From: an uncultured Porphyromonadaceae bacterium | GTDB lineage: Bacteria; Bacteroidota; Bacteroidia; Bacteroidales; Muribaculaceae | Assembly (NCBI GenBank): GCA_946553045.1 | Contig: CAMNRO010000010.1 | Location: 1-64,000, forward strand | DNA: 64,000 nucleotides | Direction: 5' to 3' | In this document: piece after piece, positions 1 through 7,827 of the stretch | How the letters are laid out: every line of letters begins with the position of its first letter | Numbering within the stretch: the first letter of the stretch is position 1 | Notes under the pieces: model-generated | Told to the model about the DNA's origin: nothing | What the model saw: only the letters and a program-made list of their open reading frames with translations | Databases searched by the model: none | Program-made: the position numbers and the translations under genes

Positions 1-46
1 CTCCGAGTTCTTCAAATTTATTGCCTAATTTTGCACTTGCAGGTAG

Positions 47-403
47 AATCTTTCGGACTTCGAGGGCGAGATACCCGAAAAAGCCACTGTTTATATACAC
101 AACACCGTACCATCGGCTACAGTAGACCTCACAGTTGGCGTTGCTACCAAAAATGCACGCGGCGAACGCAAGAGTATTGTCGCCCGACAGGACGGCCCGA
201 CCACATACTCGGCCATTCTGGTGCCTCAACGACTCGAAAACCGCATGCCGCTCATCGAAGTGGTAATGAACGATGTCTCGTTCCTCTATGAGAGCAAGTT
301 CCTCTTCAAACCCGGCATTCATCATATAGTCAACCTTGTGGTAGATAAGAATCCTGACCAGATAAAGATAGAAATAGGAGGAGAGATTACGAATTGGAAT
401 TGA
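47..403 (+). pseudogene. Fimbrillin-family protein, 3' fragment without a start
   Basis: The reading frame is open for 118 codons and ends in TGA. It resembles the C-terminal half of a Bacteroidales fimbrillin/Mfa-like subunit: beta-strand-rich, with the polar closing residues GGEITNWN typical of the last strand. There is no usable start. In-frame stops lie at 26-28 and 44-46, and the first in-frame ATG (221) is deep inside the fold. No signal peptide, lipobox or N-terminal domain remains. Either the gene is 5'-truncated by rearrangement, it is a silent cassette of a shuffling locus, or the sequence begins at an assembly joint. It lies 16 bp upstream of the next operon, on the same strand. 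The fimbrillin call is by fold pattern and closing sequence only. Confidence 0.6.
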
Positions 404-419
404 TAATCGCTAAAACTTA

Positions 420-1268
420 ATGTCCATAAAAAGAAAGAACCTTAATCTTTTGCTTTTGACCATTAGCGTGCTAATGGGATGGCTGGCTGCCTGTCTTTAC
501 AGGCGGCCGCCTATTATTATAGACCCCGAGCTTACCGTGGCCGACTCAATTACCGCTGCGCCAGATACAATGGTCATGGAGCCACAGCCCGAAAGCGCGC
601 CAAAGGCACCGGCCACAGAATCTGACACAACACCGACAGTCGGCACATCTGAAAAAGAAATGCCCGTGCGGCAACTCGCCACAAGCACTTTCAGCGACAT
701 TGAGCCCCGCAACATTACAGCCGACCACCCTTTCAGAAAGGAAGCGGCCAAACTGCTTAGCGGACGGCTCGAAGAAACCGACTCCGTGAGCCGCCACAAG
801 ATACTGAGCTACTGCGAGCATCTGCGAACATCATATACCACCCGCGACATCGATTTCATACGCCAGGTATTCAGCGACAATGCCCTCATCATAGTCGGCC
901 ATATGGTCAAGACCGGCAATAGACCGGCTGAAGCTATCGGCAACAACAGCAAGGTCATATACCATCTCCGCTCCAAACGCGAATATCTCGATAAACTGTC
1001 GCGTATATTTGATTCCGGCAAACCGATAGACGTCGGCTTCTCCGAATTCAGAATCCTGCGCCACCCTACTATGGAAGGTATATATGGCGTCACACTGCGA
1101 CAGAAATATTCGTGTGGCACATATAGCGACGACGGGTATCTTTTCCTGCTGTGGGATTTCCGAAATATGTCAATGCCTCTGATTCATGTGCGGACATGGC
1201 AGCCATCGCTGTCGGTCAATCCCGACGATGACGACATAATAGGTATCGGCGACTTTAACCTTGAATAA
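420..1268 (+). CDS. Membrane-anchored protein with NTF2-like C-terminal domain
   Basis: 282 aa. Residues 8-27 form one hydrophobic helix after a short basic N-terminus, which predicts a single-pass anchor with the rest outside the cytoplasm. A Pro/Ala/Thr-rich linker follows (about 40-95). The folded domain is about 100-275 and contains stretches such as YCEHLRTSYTTRDIDF and GYLFLLWDFRN, which I associate with Bacteroidales proteins annotated as nuclear transport factor 2 family. No catalytic residues can be named; NTF2-like folds commonly bind small ligands or mediate dimerization. It is first in a five-gene run whose gaps are 8-14 bp, together with a secreted barrel-like protein, a surface LRR lipoprotein and a Ser/Thr kinase. 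The biochemical role is unknown; the family call is from memory of similar sequences. Confidence 0.7.
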   Translation: MSIKRKNLNLLLLTISVLMGWLAACLYRRPPIIIDPELTVADSITAAPDTMVMEPQPESAPKAPATESDTTPTVGTSEKEMPVRQLATSTFSDIEPRNITADHPFRKEAAKLLSGRLEETDSVSRHKILSYCEHLRTSYTTRDIDFIRQVFSDNALIIVGHMVKTGNRPAEAIGNNSKVIYHLRSKREYLDKLSRIFDSGKPIDVGFSEFRILRHPTMEGIYGVTLRQKYSCGTYSDDGYLFLLWDFRNMSMPLIHVRTWQPSLSVNPDDDDIIGIGDFNLE

Positions 1269-1281
1269 CAACTGTATCGCT

Positions 1282-2262
1282 ATGACAAGTCTCAGATTAG
1301 TCCGTCTTCTACTTGTGCCGCTGATAATTTTAGCCGGAGGGGCCGACGCGTTCGCCCAACGGTTCTCTGTGTCCTCCTTTCGGCAACTGCCGAGCGATGT
1401 GTCGGCTTTCATAAATCCTGTGCGCGACCTCAACGACGAAGACTGCGGCCTTCTTAAGATAATAGCGTCCGAGGATTTCGCATTCTCCACGCCACTCGGC
1501 ATTGTGAAACGCGAGGACAAAGTCGGCGAAATATGGCTCTATCTGCCTCGCGGTTCAAAAAAAATAACAATAAAGCACCCCGAATGGGGTGTGATGCGCG
1601 ACTATCGCTTCCCAGAGCGTATAGTCAGCCACATGACTTATGAAATACGCATCGACGAACCAGTGACTCCGGCAATCATAGCGTCTGCGCCCCCTGTAGT
1701 GACAACCGTGACCGACACGCTTGTTGTGACCCGGGTTGACACGCTTGTTGTCGCTCCTGTAAAGAAACAGATTCCGCTCAATGTCTCCCTGCTCGCCACC
1801 GTAGGCTATGGAGGCCGAACAAAGAGCGTTTCGGGAGGCATAATGGCCGTGGCCTTGAAGCGTCACGGAGCATTCGTCCATGTAGCGTCAGACTTTGGCC
1901 GAGCCGGAACTGCGATTGGCGAATGCGACAAAACCGGCAACATCGCCGGCTCGACTCCGTTCTATAGCGGGCGCACACGGCAAAGCACACTGATGGCCAA
2001 TGCCGGACTGGCCCACCGTCTTACCGACAGACTGACGGTCTTTGAAGGCTTAGGCTACTCAGAAACCACTCTATTATGGGAACTGGCACCGTCCGAGGGC
2101 GGCGGATATGTAAAAAACATCCACTACAGCATCCGCGGAATTTCATTCGAGGCCGGCATGATGTTCAACTGCGGTAAAATTGCGGTATCCGCTTCAGTGA
2201 TAAGTATAAGAGGCTCCGAATGGTTTGGAACAATCGGTGTCGGAATAAAATTTGGAAAATAA
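1282..2262 (+). CDS. Secreted PEGA-like / outer-membrane barrel-like protein
   Basis: 326 aa from ATG 1282. This start is preferred over the upstream TTG at 1261 because it opens directly with a signal peptide (about residues 1-25, cleavage near AFA-Q). The N-terminal half (about 26-125) resembles the PEGA-like domain of Bacteroidales envelope proteins: SAFINPVRDLND, then STPLGIVKR, a GEIWLYLPRGSKKITIKHP segment and a closing TYEIRI strand. After a Thr/Val-rich linker (about 130-165), residues 170-326 alternate hydrophobic and polar residues with many Gly and Tyr and end in GVGIKFGK, consistent with a small beta-barrel or sheet in the outer membrane. It is second in the kinase-containing operon, 13 bp after its neighbour. 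No enzymatic motif is visible. Confidence 0.7.
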   Translation: MTSLRLVRLLLVPLIILAGGADAFAQRFSVSSFRQLPSDVSAFINPVRDLNDEDCGLLKIIASEDFAFSTPLGIVKREDKVGEIWLYLPRGSKKITIKHPEWGVMRDYRFPERIVSHMTYEIRIDEPVTPAIIASAPPVVTTVTDTLVVTRVDTLVVAPVKKQIPLNVSLLATVGYGGRTKSVSGGIMAVALKRHGAFVHVASDFGRAGTAIGECDKTGNIAGSTPFYSGRTRQSTLMANAGLAHRLTDRLTVFEGLGYSETTLLWELAPSEGGGYVKNIHYSIRGISFEAGMMFNCGKIAVSASVISIRGSEWFGTIGVGIKFGK

Positions 2263-2276
2263 TCGGTTTGCTTTCT

Positions 2277-3914
2277 ATGACTGACAGTCGCCTTCATATA
2301 ATTCTTTGGATAATCATTTCGGCCTTTTTGACCGGATGCTCCGGTTCCGTGGAGCCGGACAATCTCGAGCCTGTGCTGGAAATGCTCCCGGCACACGATA
2401 TCACAAGAAACGAAGCCATCGTTTCTGCCCGTATCCATAAGCGCGGTACCGGCTCACTGACCTATGCCATATTCAGATATGGAGAAACAGACGGCATCGA
2501 ACTGCAGACGGAGCCGGAAGACCCGACAGCAGATATCGCAACAGTTCGTCTTCGCGACCTTAAGCCCGGCACGTCCTATTTCTGCTGCCTCGAGGCCGGA
2601 ACAGCAACCGCCAGACTAAAATCCAATACAATCACTTTCACAACTCAACCCAACGAAGTGCCTACGGTATCCGCGCCTACAGCCTTGTCGACAGGGCCTC
2701 TCGGTATTATCGTAGAATTCGAAATTATAAGCGACGGCGGCGAGCAGGTGGCAGAAGCAGGTTGCGAAGTGACACAAGTCAACAGCGGAACTGCTTCGAC
2801 TCGTGTATATCTGTCTTCGAACAATATCACCGCAGGCTTACACCGGCTTACAATCGGCGGACTGCAACCTATGACCTCTTATTCCATTACCACCTTTGCA
2901 ACCAACTCGATAGGCGAAGCAAAGGGACAGCCGCTCGAATATACGACATCGAACAGTATCGTTCTCAGAGAGGCCGGCACTCTGGCGGCAGTCTTTGAAG
3001 GAAGCTCCAGGATAGAAATTCCGCGCCTGTCGATTGCCGGACCCGTCAACGGCGACGACTTTCGATTCCTCCGGAGTCTGCTTGGCGTACCCGGAGAAGA
3101 ATCGGCAATAGAAAGTGCCGTGAACGAACTCGACCTTACAGACGCACATATCGTAGAAGGAGGAAACAGCTACGACGGCAGCCGCTTTACAGAAACCGAT
3201 ATAGTATCTACCGGATTGTTCGCCGACTGTGTGGCTCTGCGCGAAATTATACTTCCTGCTACAGCAACAGTCCTGGCCCGAAACGCCTTTGCCCGTTGCA
3301 GTTCTCTTGAAAAGCTGACAGTTTCGGCCTCTGTCGCATCTGTCTATCCGTCTGAGGAATGTATTTCACTCAGTAATATCATGGTATCAGCTGCCAACAG
3401 CAATTTTGCAGCCATAGATGGAGTGTTATACAACCAGAACATTACACAAATAATATGGTTTCCTCTCGGAAAAACCGGCCAATACACCCTGCCATCTACT
3501 GTTACTTCCATAGGCGAGAATGCTTTCTACGGCACAGGAATCACAAGCCTCGAAATACCGCCGTCTGTAACATCTATCAGCCGTGGAGCCTTTGCAGGCT
3601 CGGCACTCCGAGAAATATCATTTCCCGACAATATCGCAAACATCGCCGAAAGCCTGTTCCAGAACTGCAAGGCTCTTTCTGTGGTCCGTTTAGGAAAAGG
3701 CACCCGATATATCGGCAACTATGCCTTCGACGGCACTTCTGTCAAAGATATTTATGTAGGAGCGACAACGCCGCCGTTCGTTGCCGACCAGGCTTTCGTC
3801 AACGGCAGCTCGACTATCTGCGGCAGCTGCACTCTGCACGTTCCCGCCGGATGCCGGCAAACATACAGACTACACAAGAAATGGGGTCTCTTCGACAGAA
3901 TCGAAGAATTTTAA
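2277..3914 (+). CDS. Surface lipoprotein with FN3-like and BspA-type leucine-rich repeats
   Basis: 545 aa from ATG 2277, chosen because it gives a clean lipoprotein signal (hydrophobic 6-18, lipobox FLTGC with Cys21). Upstream in-frame starts lie inside the preceding gene. Residues about 30-115 and 118-220 look like two fibronectin-III-type domains (GTSYFCCLEAGTA and TSYSITTFATNSIGEA strands). Residues about 285-520 are BspA/LRR_5 repeats with the usual pattern of NAFxxCSSLEKLTV and AFAGSALREISFP units. The chain ends in a beta-rich cap. BspA-type repeats usually mediate binding to host or bacterial surfaces. It sits between the barrel-like protein and the Ser/Thr kinase with gaps of 14 and 9 bp, so co-expression is very likely. 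The ligand is unknown. Confidence 0.85.
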   Translation: MTDSRLHIILWIIISAFLTGCSGSVEPDNLEPVLEMLPAHDITRNEAIVSARIHKRGTGSLTYAIFRYGETDGIELQTEPEDPTADIATVRLRDLKPGTSYFCCLEAGTATARLKSNTITFTTQPNEVPTVSAPTALSTGPLGIIVEFEIISDGGEQVAEAGCEVTQVNSGTASTRVYLSSNNITAGLHRLTIGGLQPMTSYSITTFATNSIGEAKGQPLEYTTSNSIVLREAGTLAAVFEGSSRIEIPRLSIAGPVNGDDFRFLRSLLGVPGEESAIESAVNELDLTDAHIVEGGNSYDGSRFTETDIVSTGLFADCVALREIILPATATVLARNAFARCSSLEKLTVSASVASVYPSEECISLSNIMVSAANSNFAAIDGVLYNQNITQIIWFPLGKTGQYTLPSTVTSIGENAFYGTGITSLEIPPSVTSISRGAFAGSALREISFPDNIANIAESLFQNCKALSVVRLGKGTRYIGNYAFDGTSVKDIYVGATTPPFVADQAFVNGSSTICGSCTLHVPAGCRQTYRLHKKWGLFDRIEEF

Positions 3915-3923
3915 AATAAAACC

Positions 3924-4847
3924 ATGATGGATAAGCGCATCAACCATACGACAGGACAGCATCTCCCGGATGATACCGATTCGGAGTACCTCGGCACAAA
4001 TGATTCTGCGCCGCAACTGGATTTCGGCGAACTGTTCTCCAATGAATTCACCAATATCCAGCCTATCTATAGCTCGGCAAACGGGCCCATAGAAATATAT
4101 ACCGCCACCCGCTACGGCAAGCGCTTTATTCTAAAGGGCCTTAAGGAGCAGTACCGCAATGACCCAATCTATACCATGAATCTTGCCAAGGAGTTTGAGA
4201 TAGGAATTCAGCTCGACCATCCGAACATCAGACGAACCATAGGCCTCGAGAGTGTCGAAGGCATAGGCAAGGTCATCGTTCTCGAATATGTTGACGGGTG
4301 CATGCTCGAAAGTTTGCTTGACCCGAAATATATGACATCTTCAGCGGCCAGATCTATCGCGACACAGATAGCCGACGCGTTGCGGTATATACACAGCAAG
4401 CAGATTTTTCACCGCGACCTCAAGCCTTCCAATATCCTTGTATCACACCAGGGCGGAGTCGTAAAAATCATAGATTTCAATCTTTCCGACAGCAACGATT
4501 TCATAATCCTCAAGAATCCTGCCGGCTCAAGAAAATACATGGCCCCGGAACAACTCAATCCCAGTGCCCGCCCGACAGCTGTGGCCGACATATATTCATT
4601 CGGAGTGGTTATCGACGAACTTGCCGCAGTATGCGGCGACGAACCATTGTCGCAACTCGCTGAAAAATGCCGGAAACAGAACCCCAGAAAGCGCCCGCAG
4701 TCCGTATCAATGCTCCGCATACCCGGGTCGTCGGTTACTGATAGGTTTTCGCGTTTTCTGTCGTCGAAAACGCTGACCGGCATATTGCTCTGCGTCATCG
4801 CAGCTCTTGCGGCAATTATCACATTCTTATTGATTGCAAACGCCTGA
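3924..4847 (+). CDS. Tail-anchored eukaryote-like Ser/Thr protein kinase (DFN variant)
   Basis: 307 aa. A Hanks-type kinase domain spans about 45-265: candidate VAIK-equivalent Lys71 (RFILKGLK), alpha-C Glu near 90, catalytic loop HRDLKPSN at 163-170, APE at 207-209. The metal-binding motif is DFN (184-186) rather than DFG, and the glycine-rich loop is degenerate (SSANGPIEIYTA). Asp, Lys and HRD are present, so activity is plausible but not assured. The activation segment is short. Residues 284-304 form one membrane helix at the extreme C-terminus, with no PASTA or other extracellular sensor, so the kinase should face the cytoplasm as a tail-anchored protein. Fourth of five genes in an operon of surface proteins; the next gene starts 8 bp downstream. 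Confidence 0.9.
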   Translation: MMDKRINHTTGQHLPDDTDSEYLGTNDSAPQLDFGELFSNEFTNIQPIYSSANGPIEIYTATRYGKRFILKGLKEQYRNDPIYTMNLAKEFEIGIQLDHPNIRRTIGLESVEGIGKVIVLEYVDGCMLESLLDPKYMTSSAARSIATQIADALRYIHSKQIFHRDLKPSNILVSHQGGVVKIIDFNLSDSNDFIILKNPAGSRKYMAPEQLNPSARPTAVADIYSFGVVIDELAAVCGDEPLSQLAEKCRKQNPRKRPQSVSMLRIPGSSVTDRFSRFLSSKTLTGILLCVIAALAAIITFLLIANA

Positions 4848-4854
4848 AACACTT

Positions 4855-5436
4855 ATGGAAAAGAATATCGCTTTAGAAGCACTTGTCGAAATCACAAACA
4901 ATAATCTTGGATATGTTCCAGCCACTCCTACAGAATTCAACGAGCTGAGTCTTATGATAAAGAAGAAAACCGGACGCTCGCTCAGTCTGTCGTCAATAAA
5001 GCGCATATGGGGATATGTCGAATACAAAGGTTTTCCCTCTGTCACCACACTTAACACACTCGCACAGTACAATGAATTCAAAGACTGGGAATCATTTATG
5101 GTAAACAGGAACGCCATAAGCGCCGACGACTCGTCTTTCATCGAAAAAACGCTGATTAATACTGACACACTCCAAACCGGCGACAGGATATTGCTCGGCT
5201 GGGGCAATGGTAAATCATGCGAAATAGAATGTGTGGCATACATGAGATTTCGTGTCAACGATTCGAAAAACATCAAACTGCAGCCTGGCGACACCTTCAC
5301 TCTGCATGCCGTATGCGTGAGCCATCCCATATATGTAAGTGATATCGAACGTGGCGACATTCATATTCCGGCTTATATCGGCGCAAAAAAAGGCGGAATC
5401 ACCACTATATCCATTCTACCGGCACGAAAGGCTTGA
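4855..5436 (+). CDS. Putative regulatory protein, kinase-operon partner
   Basis: 193 aa from ATG 4855; the in-frame TTG at 4834 lies inside the kinase gene and is less likely. The N-terminal third (about 10-80) has a helical pattern I recognise from many small Bacteroidales proteins: EFNELSLMIKKKTGRSLS, SSIKRIWGYVEY, LNTLAQYNEFKDWESF. It resembles a winged-helix or HTH-like module, though DNA binding is inferred, not shown. The C-terminal part (about 100-193) is beta-rich (TGDRILLGW, IKLQPGDTFTLHAVCV) and could be a ligand or protein-binding sheet. No signal peptide, so cytoplasmic, the same side as the kinase catalytic domain. Being last in the operon, directly after the kinase, makes it a candidate substrate or transcriptional output. 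Confidence 0.6.
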   Translation: MEKNIALEALVEITNNNLGYVPATPTEFNELSLMIKKKTGRSLSLSSIKRIWGYVEYKGFPSVTTLNTLAQYNEFKDWESFMVNRNAISADDSSFIEKTLINTDTLQTGDRILLGWGNGKSCEIECVAYMRFRVNDSKNIKLQPGDTFTLHAVCVSHPIYVSDIERGDIHIPAYIGAKKGGITTISILPARKA

Positions 5437-5575
5437 TACGGGGATTCATCGAAAAGTTCGTGAACGTCGGAATCAATATCCATAAAAAAAATTAAATCTA
5501 CACACTATATATAAGAAAAACATATAACATAGATTAAAAAGACTTGCGAGATAGCTGTGCGTCGGTTTTTTTTGC

Positions 5576-5583
5576 TATTTTTG
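5576..5583 (+). promoter_or_regulatory. Possible -7 element upstream of the 5619 gene
   Basis: TATTTTTG fits the Bacteroidetes -7 consensus TAnnTTTG and lies 36 bp before the ATG at 5619. No TTTG-like -33 element is at the usual 19-21 bp distance. The rest of the gap 5437-5618 is AT-rich with no hairpin that I can see. Confidence 0.35.
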
Positions 5584-5618
5584 GAAAAAATAAACCTCAT
5601 CCTTCCCCGATTCTAACT

Positions 5619-5858
5619 ATGGAAGACATCGAAGACTTTTTTATATCGATTATCAAGCAATCGCATAGTGCCGATCTTGCTGAAGCTGAATTTAAAAGAT
5701 GCCTCGTGGACGACGAAGAACTCAGGCAGCGATACAAGGAATACTGCCGGGAAATAGGCACTTCCGAACGAAACGGCTTCATGGATTTCTGCGACGAATA
5801 TATGGCCGGACAGGATGAAGTCTGGAACACACTAAGTGACTTCGACAATCAGGAATGA
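5619..5858 (+). CDS. Small acidic protein of unknown function
   Basis: 79 aa from ATG 5619. Longer in-frame starts back to 5544 would run through the putative promoter and give an unlikely N-terminus. The protein is mostly predicted helix and strongly acidic (MEDIEDFF at the start, DDEELRQRYKEYCREIG in the middle, a final DFDNQE), with no signal peptide or membrane segment. The last codons overlap the agmatine deiminase start (ATGA-type overlap, 5855-5858), so the two are translationally coupled. I do not recognise a family. Its position suggests a role with the polyamine enzymes, but it may simply be the first gene of a general operon. Confidence 0.65.
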   Translation: MEDIEDFFISIIKQSHSADLAEAEFKRCLVDDEELRQRYKEYCREIGTSERNGFMDFCDEYMAGQDEVWNTLSDFDNQE

Positions 5859-6928
5859 ACAGATTCGAAACACCTCAAGATTTCCGTCTGCCAGCCGAAT
5901 GGGAGCCGGCAGACGCCATTCTGATGGCATGGCCGAATGAAAACACCGACTGGGCCTATATGCTCGATGATGTCAGAAAGACTTATATCGACATCATAAC
6001 GGCTATCTCAGAACGCGCAAAAGTCGTTCTTATAGGCCCGGAGCTGCCCTCAACGACGGTTTTCCCGCCCGAATGCCGACGCGAAAACCTCATTTTGGTG
6101 CAAATGCCAATCAACGACACATGGACTCGTGATTACGGCCCTATAATAGTGACAAACCAGGACGGAACGCAAATCCTTCAGGATTTCATATTCAACGGCT
6201 GGGGCATGAAATTTGCCGCCAACAACGACAATCTCGCTGCCGGCCGCCTTCATTCGTCAGGCCTGCTGACATGCCGGTATAGTGGCCCGGCTCAGATAGT
6301 GCTTGAAGGCGGTTCTATCGAAAGCGACGGCAAAGGCACGATTCTCACAACCGAACACTGCCTGCTCGCTCCAAACCGCAACGACTGCCTCGACCAGTAT
6401 GAAATCGAGTCGAAACTTCTCGAGCAGCTTGGCGCAAAAAAAATTCTCTGGCTGAAACACGGTCAGCTCGCCGGTGACGACACCGACGGCCATATCGACA
6501 CTCTTGCCAGAATAGCGCCTCCGGGAGACATCATTATATATACTGGCTGCGACAATCCCGACGATGAGCATTTTGCCGAACTCGAAGCCATGCGCGACGA
6601 ACTAAGCAAGATGACCAATGCAATTGGCGCACCATTCCATCTAATAGAGCTTCCCCTGCCCGACCCTATTTATGACCCGGAAGACGGAACACGCCTTCCG
6701 GCGACATACGCCAACTATCTCATTGTTAACGGAGCAGTGCTAATGCCGACCTACGGACAGCCTCGAAAGGACAAACTGGCCGCAATGATTCTTGAATCCG
6801 CAATGCCCGAATACGAAATAATACCCATTGACTGCCGCAGCCTTATACGGCAGCACGGCTCGCTTCACTGTGCGACCATGCAACTGCCATTAGGTGTATT
6901 GTCAGACAACTATGAAACGAACAATTAA
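5855..6928 (+). CDS. aguA: Agmatine deiminase
   Basis: 357 aa, the usual size. It hydrolyses agmatine to N-carbamoylputrescine and ammonia in the cytoplasm. Guanidino-modifying fold features: WPNENTDW near 26-33, NDTWTRDYGP at 87-96, EGGSIESDGKGTILTTEHCLL in the middle, the TDGHID segment with a catalytic His, and the nucleophile Cys339 in HGSLHCATMQLP. Family members often read GGGNIHC at this last site, so the context differs slightly but the Cys is in place. Its end overlaps the next gene, N-carbamoylputrescine amidase, by 17 bp; together they form the two-step agmatine route to putrescine. Some Bacteroidales members are annotated peptidylarginine deiminase; the neighbour argues for agmatine. 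Confidence 0.93.
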   Translation: MNRFETPQDFRLPAEWEPADAILMAWPNENTDWAYMLDDVRKTYIDIITAISERAKVVLIGPELPSTTVFPPECRRENLILVQMPINDTWTRDYGPIIVTNQDGTQILQDFIFNGWGMKFAANNDNLAAGRLHSSGLLTCRYSGPAQIVLEGGSIESDGKGTILTTEHCLLAPNRNDCLDQYEIESKLLEQLGAKKILWLKHGQLAGDDTDGHIDTLARIAPPGDIIIYTGCDNPDDEHFAELEAMRDELSKMTNAIGAPFHLIELPLPDPIYDPEDGTRLPATYANYLIVNGAVLMPTYGQPRKDKLAAMILESAMPEYEIIPIDCRSLIRQHGSLHCATMQLPLGVLSDNYETNN

Positions 6929-7799
6929 AACCGCAATCATACAACAGACGGCCAGCTCAGATGCGGCCGAAAACCGCCGGAAAATAGCCGAAAAAGTACA
7001 CGCCCTCGCCAAAGAAGGCGCTCAGCTTATCGTCAACCAGGAACTGCACGATTCGCTCTATTTCTGTCAGACCGAGAATGTGGATTTATGCTCTCTGGCT
7101 GTCGAAATTCCCGGCGAGGCTACTGATTTTTATTCTGCACTTGCCCGCGAAACCGGCACCGTCATCGTCACATCACTGTTCGAACGACGCGCCCCGGGCC
7201 TATACCACAATACCGCCGTTGTATTCGACGCCGACGGCTCCATCGCTGGCAAATATCGCAAAATGCATATACCCGATGATCCGGCCTATTACGAAAAATT
7301 CTACTTTACACCCGGCGACCTCGGTTTTGAGCCTGTCGACACCTCGTTGGGACGAATAGGAGTACTCGTATGTTGGGATCAATGGTACCCGGAGGCTGCC
7401 CGTATGATGGCTCTGGCCGGTGCCGAACTGCTTGTCTACCCTACGGCAATCGGCTGGGAAAGCACCGACACCGACGACGAAAAAGAGCGTCAGCGCGAAG
7501 CCTGGATAACAATCCAGCGTGCCCACGCCATTGCCAACGGCATTCCCGTTGTCGCAGTAAACCGCGTCGGACACGAACCTGATCCCTCTGGCGCCACCAA
7601 TGGTATCCTCTTCTGGGGCTCAAGTTTCGTAGCCGGCCCTCAGGGCGAATTCCTGCACAGGTCGCCGCACGATGCCGAAGACACTGCCATTGTCGAAATC
7701 GACATGCAGCGCTCCGAACAAGTGCGCCGATGGTGGCCATTCCTTCGCGACCGAAGAATTGACGCATACGGAGATCTTACTCTACGCTATCGCAAATAA
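6912..7799 (+). CDS. aguB: N-carbamoylputrescine amidase
   Basis: 295 aa from ATG 6912. Nitrilase-superfamily hydrolase that cleaves N-carbamoylputrescine to putrescine, CO2 and ammonia. The Glu-Lys-Cys triad is visible: Glu44 (NQELHDSLYF), Lys117 (KYRKMHIPDDP) and Cys154 (LVCWDQWYPEAARMM). The segment AHAIANGIPVVAVNRVG and the late WGSSFVAGPQGE are typical of the plant and bacterial AguB group. The start lies inside the aguA end, so the pair is translationally coupled. A strong bidirectional hairpin follows directly. Confidence 0.95.
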   Translation: MKRTIKTAIIQQTASSDAAENRRKIAEKVHALAKEGAQLIVNQELHDSLYFCQTENVDLCSLAVEIPGEATDFYSALARETGTVIVTSLFERRAPGLYHNTAVVFDADGSIAGKYRKMHIPDDPAYYEKFYFTPGDLGFEPVDTSLGRIGVLVCWDQWYPEAARMMALAGAELLVYPTAIGWESTDTDDEKERQREAWITIQRAHAIANGIPVVAVNRVGHEPDPSGATNGILFWGSSFVAGPQGEFLHRSPHDAEDTAIVEIDMQRSEQVRRWWPFLRDRRIDAYGDLTLRYRK

Positions 7800-7800
7800 A

Positions 7801-7827
7801 AAAAGCCGGTTACCCGGCTTTTTTTTA
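7801..7827. terminator. Bidirectional intrinsic terminator between aguB and murF-alr
   Basis: Stem AAAAGCCGG (7801-7809) pairs with CCGGCTTTT (7814-7822) around a four-base loop, followed by more T residues. It starts one base after the aguB stop. On the minus strand it overlaps the last codons of the converging murF-alr gene. Confidence 0.85.

Noticed and set aside
31-291. Plus-strand frame beginning at a TTG near the window start
   Set aside because: Out of frame with the fimbrillin fragment; its translation is rich in Arg, Cys and His without domain features.
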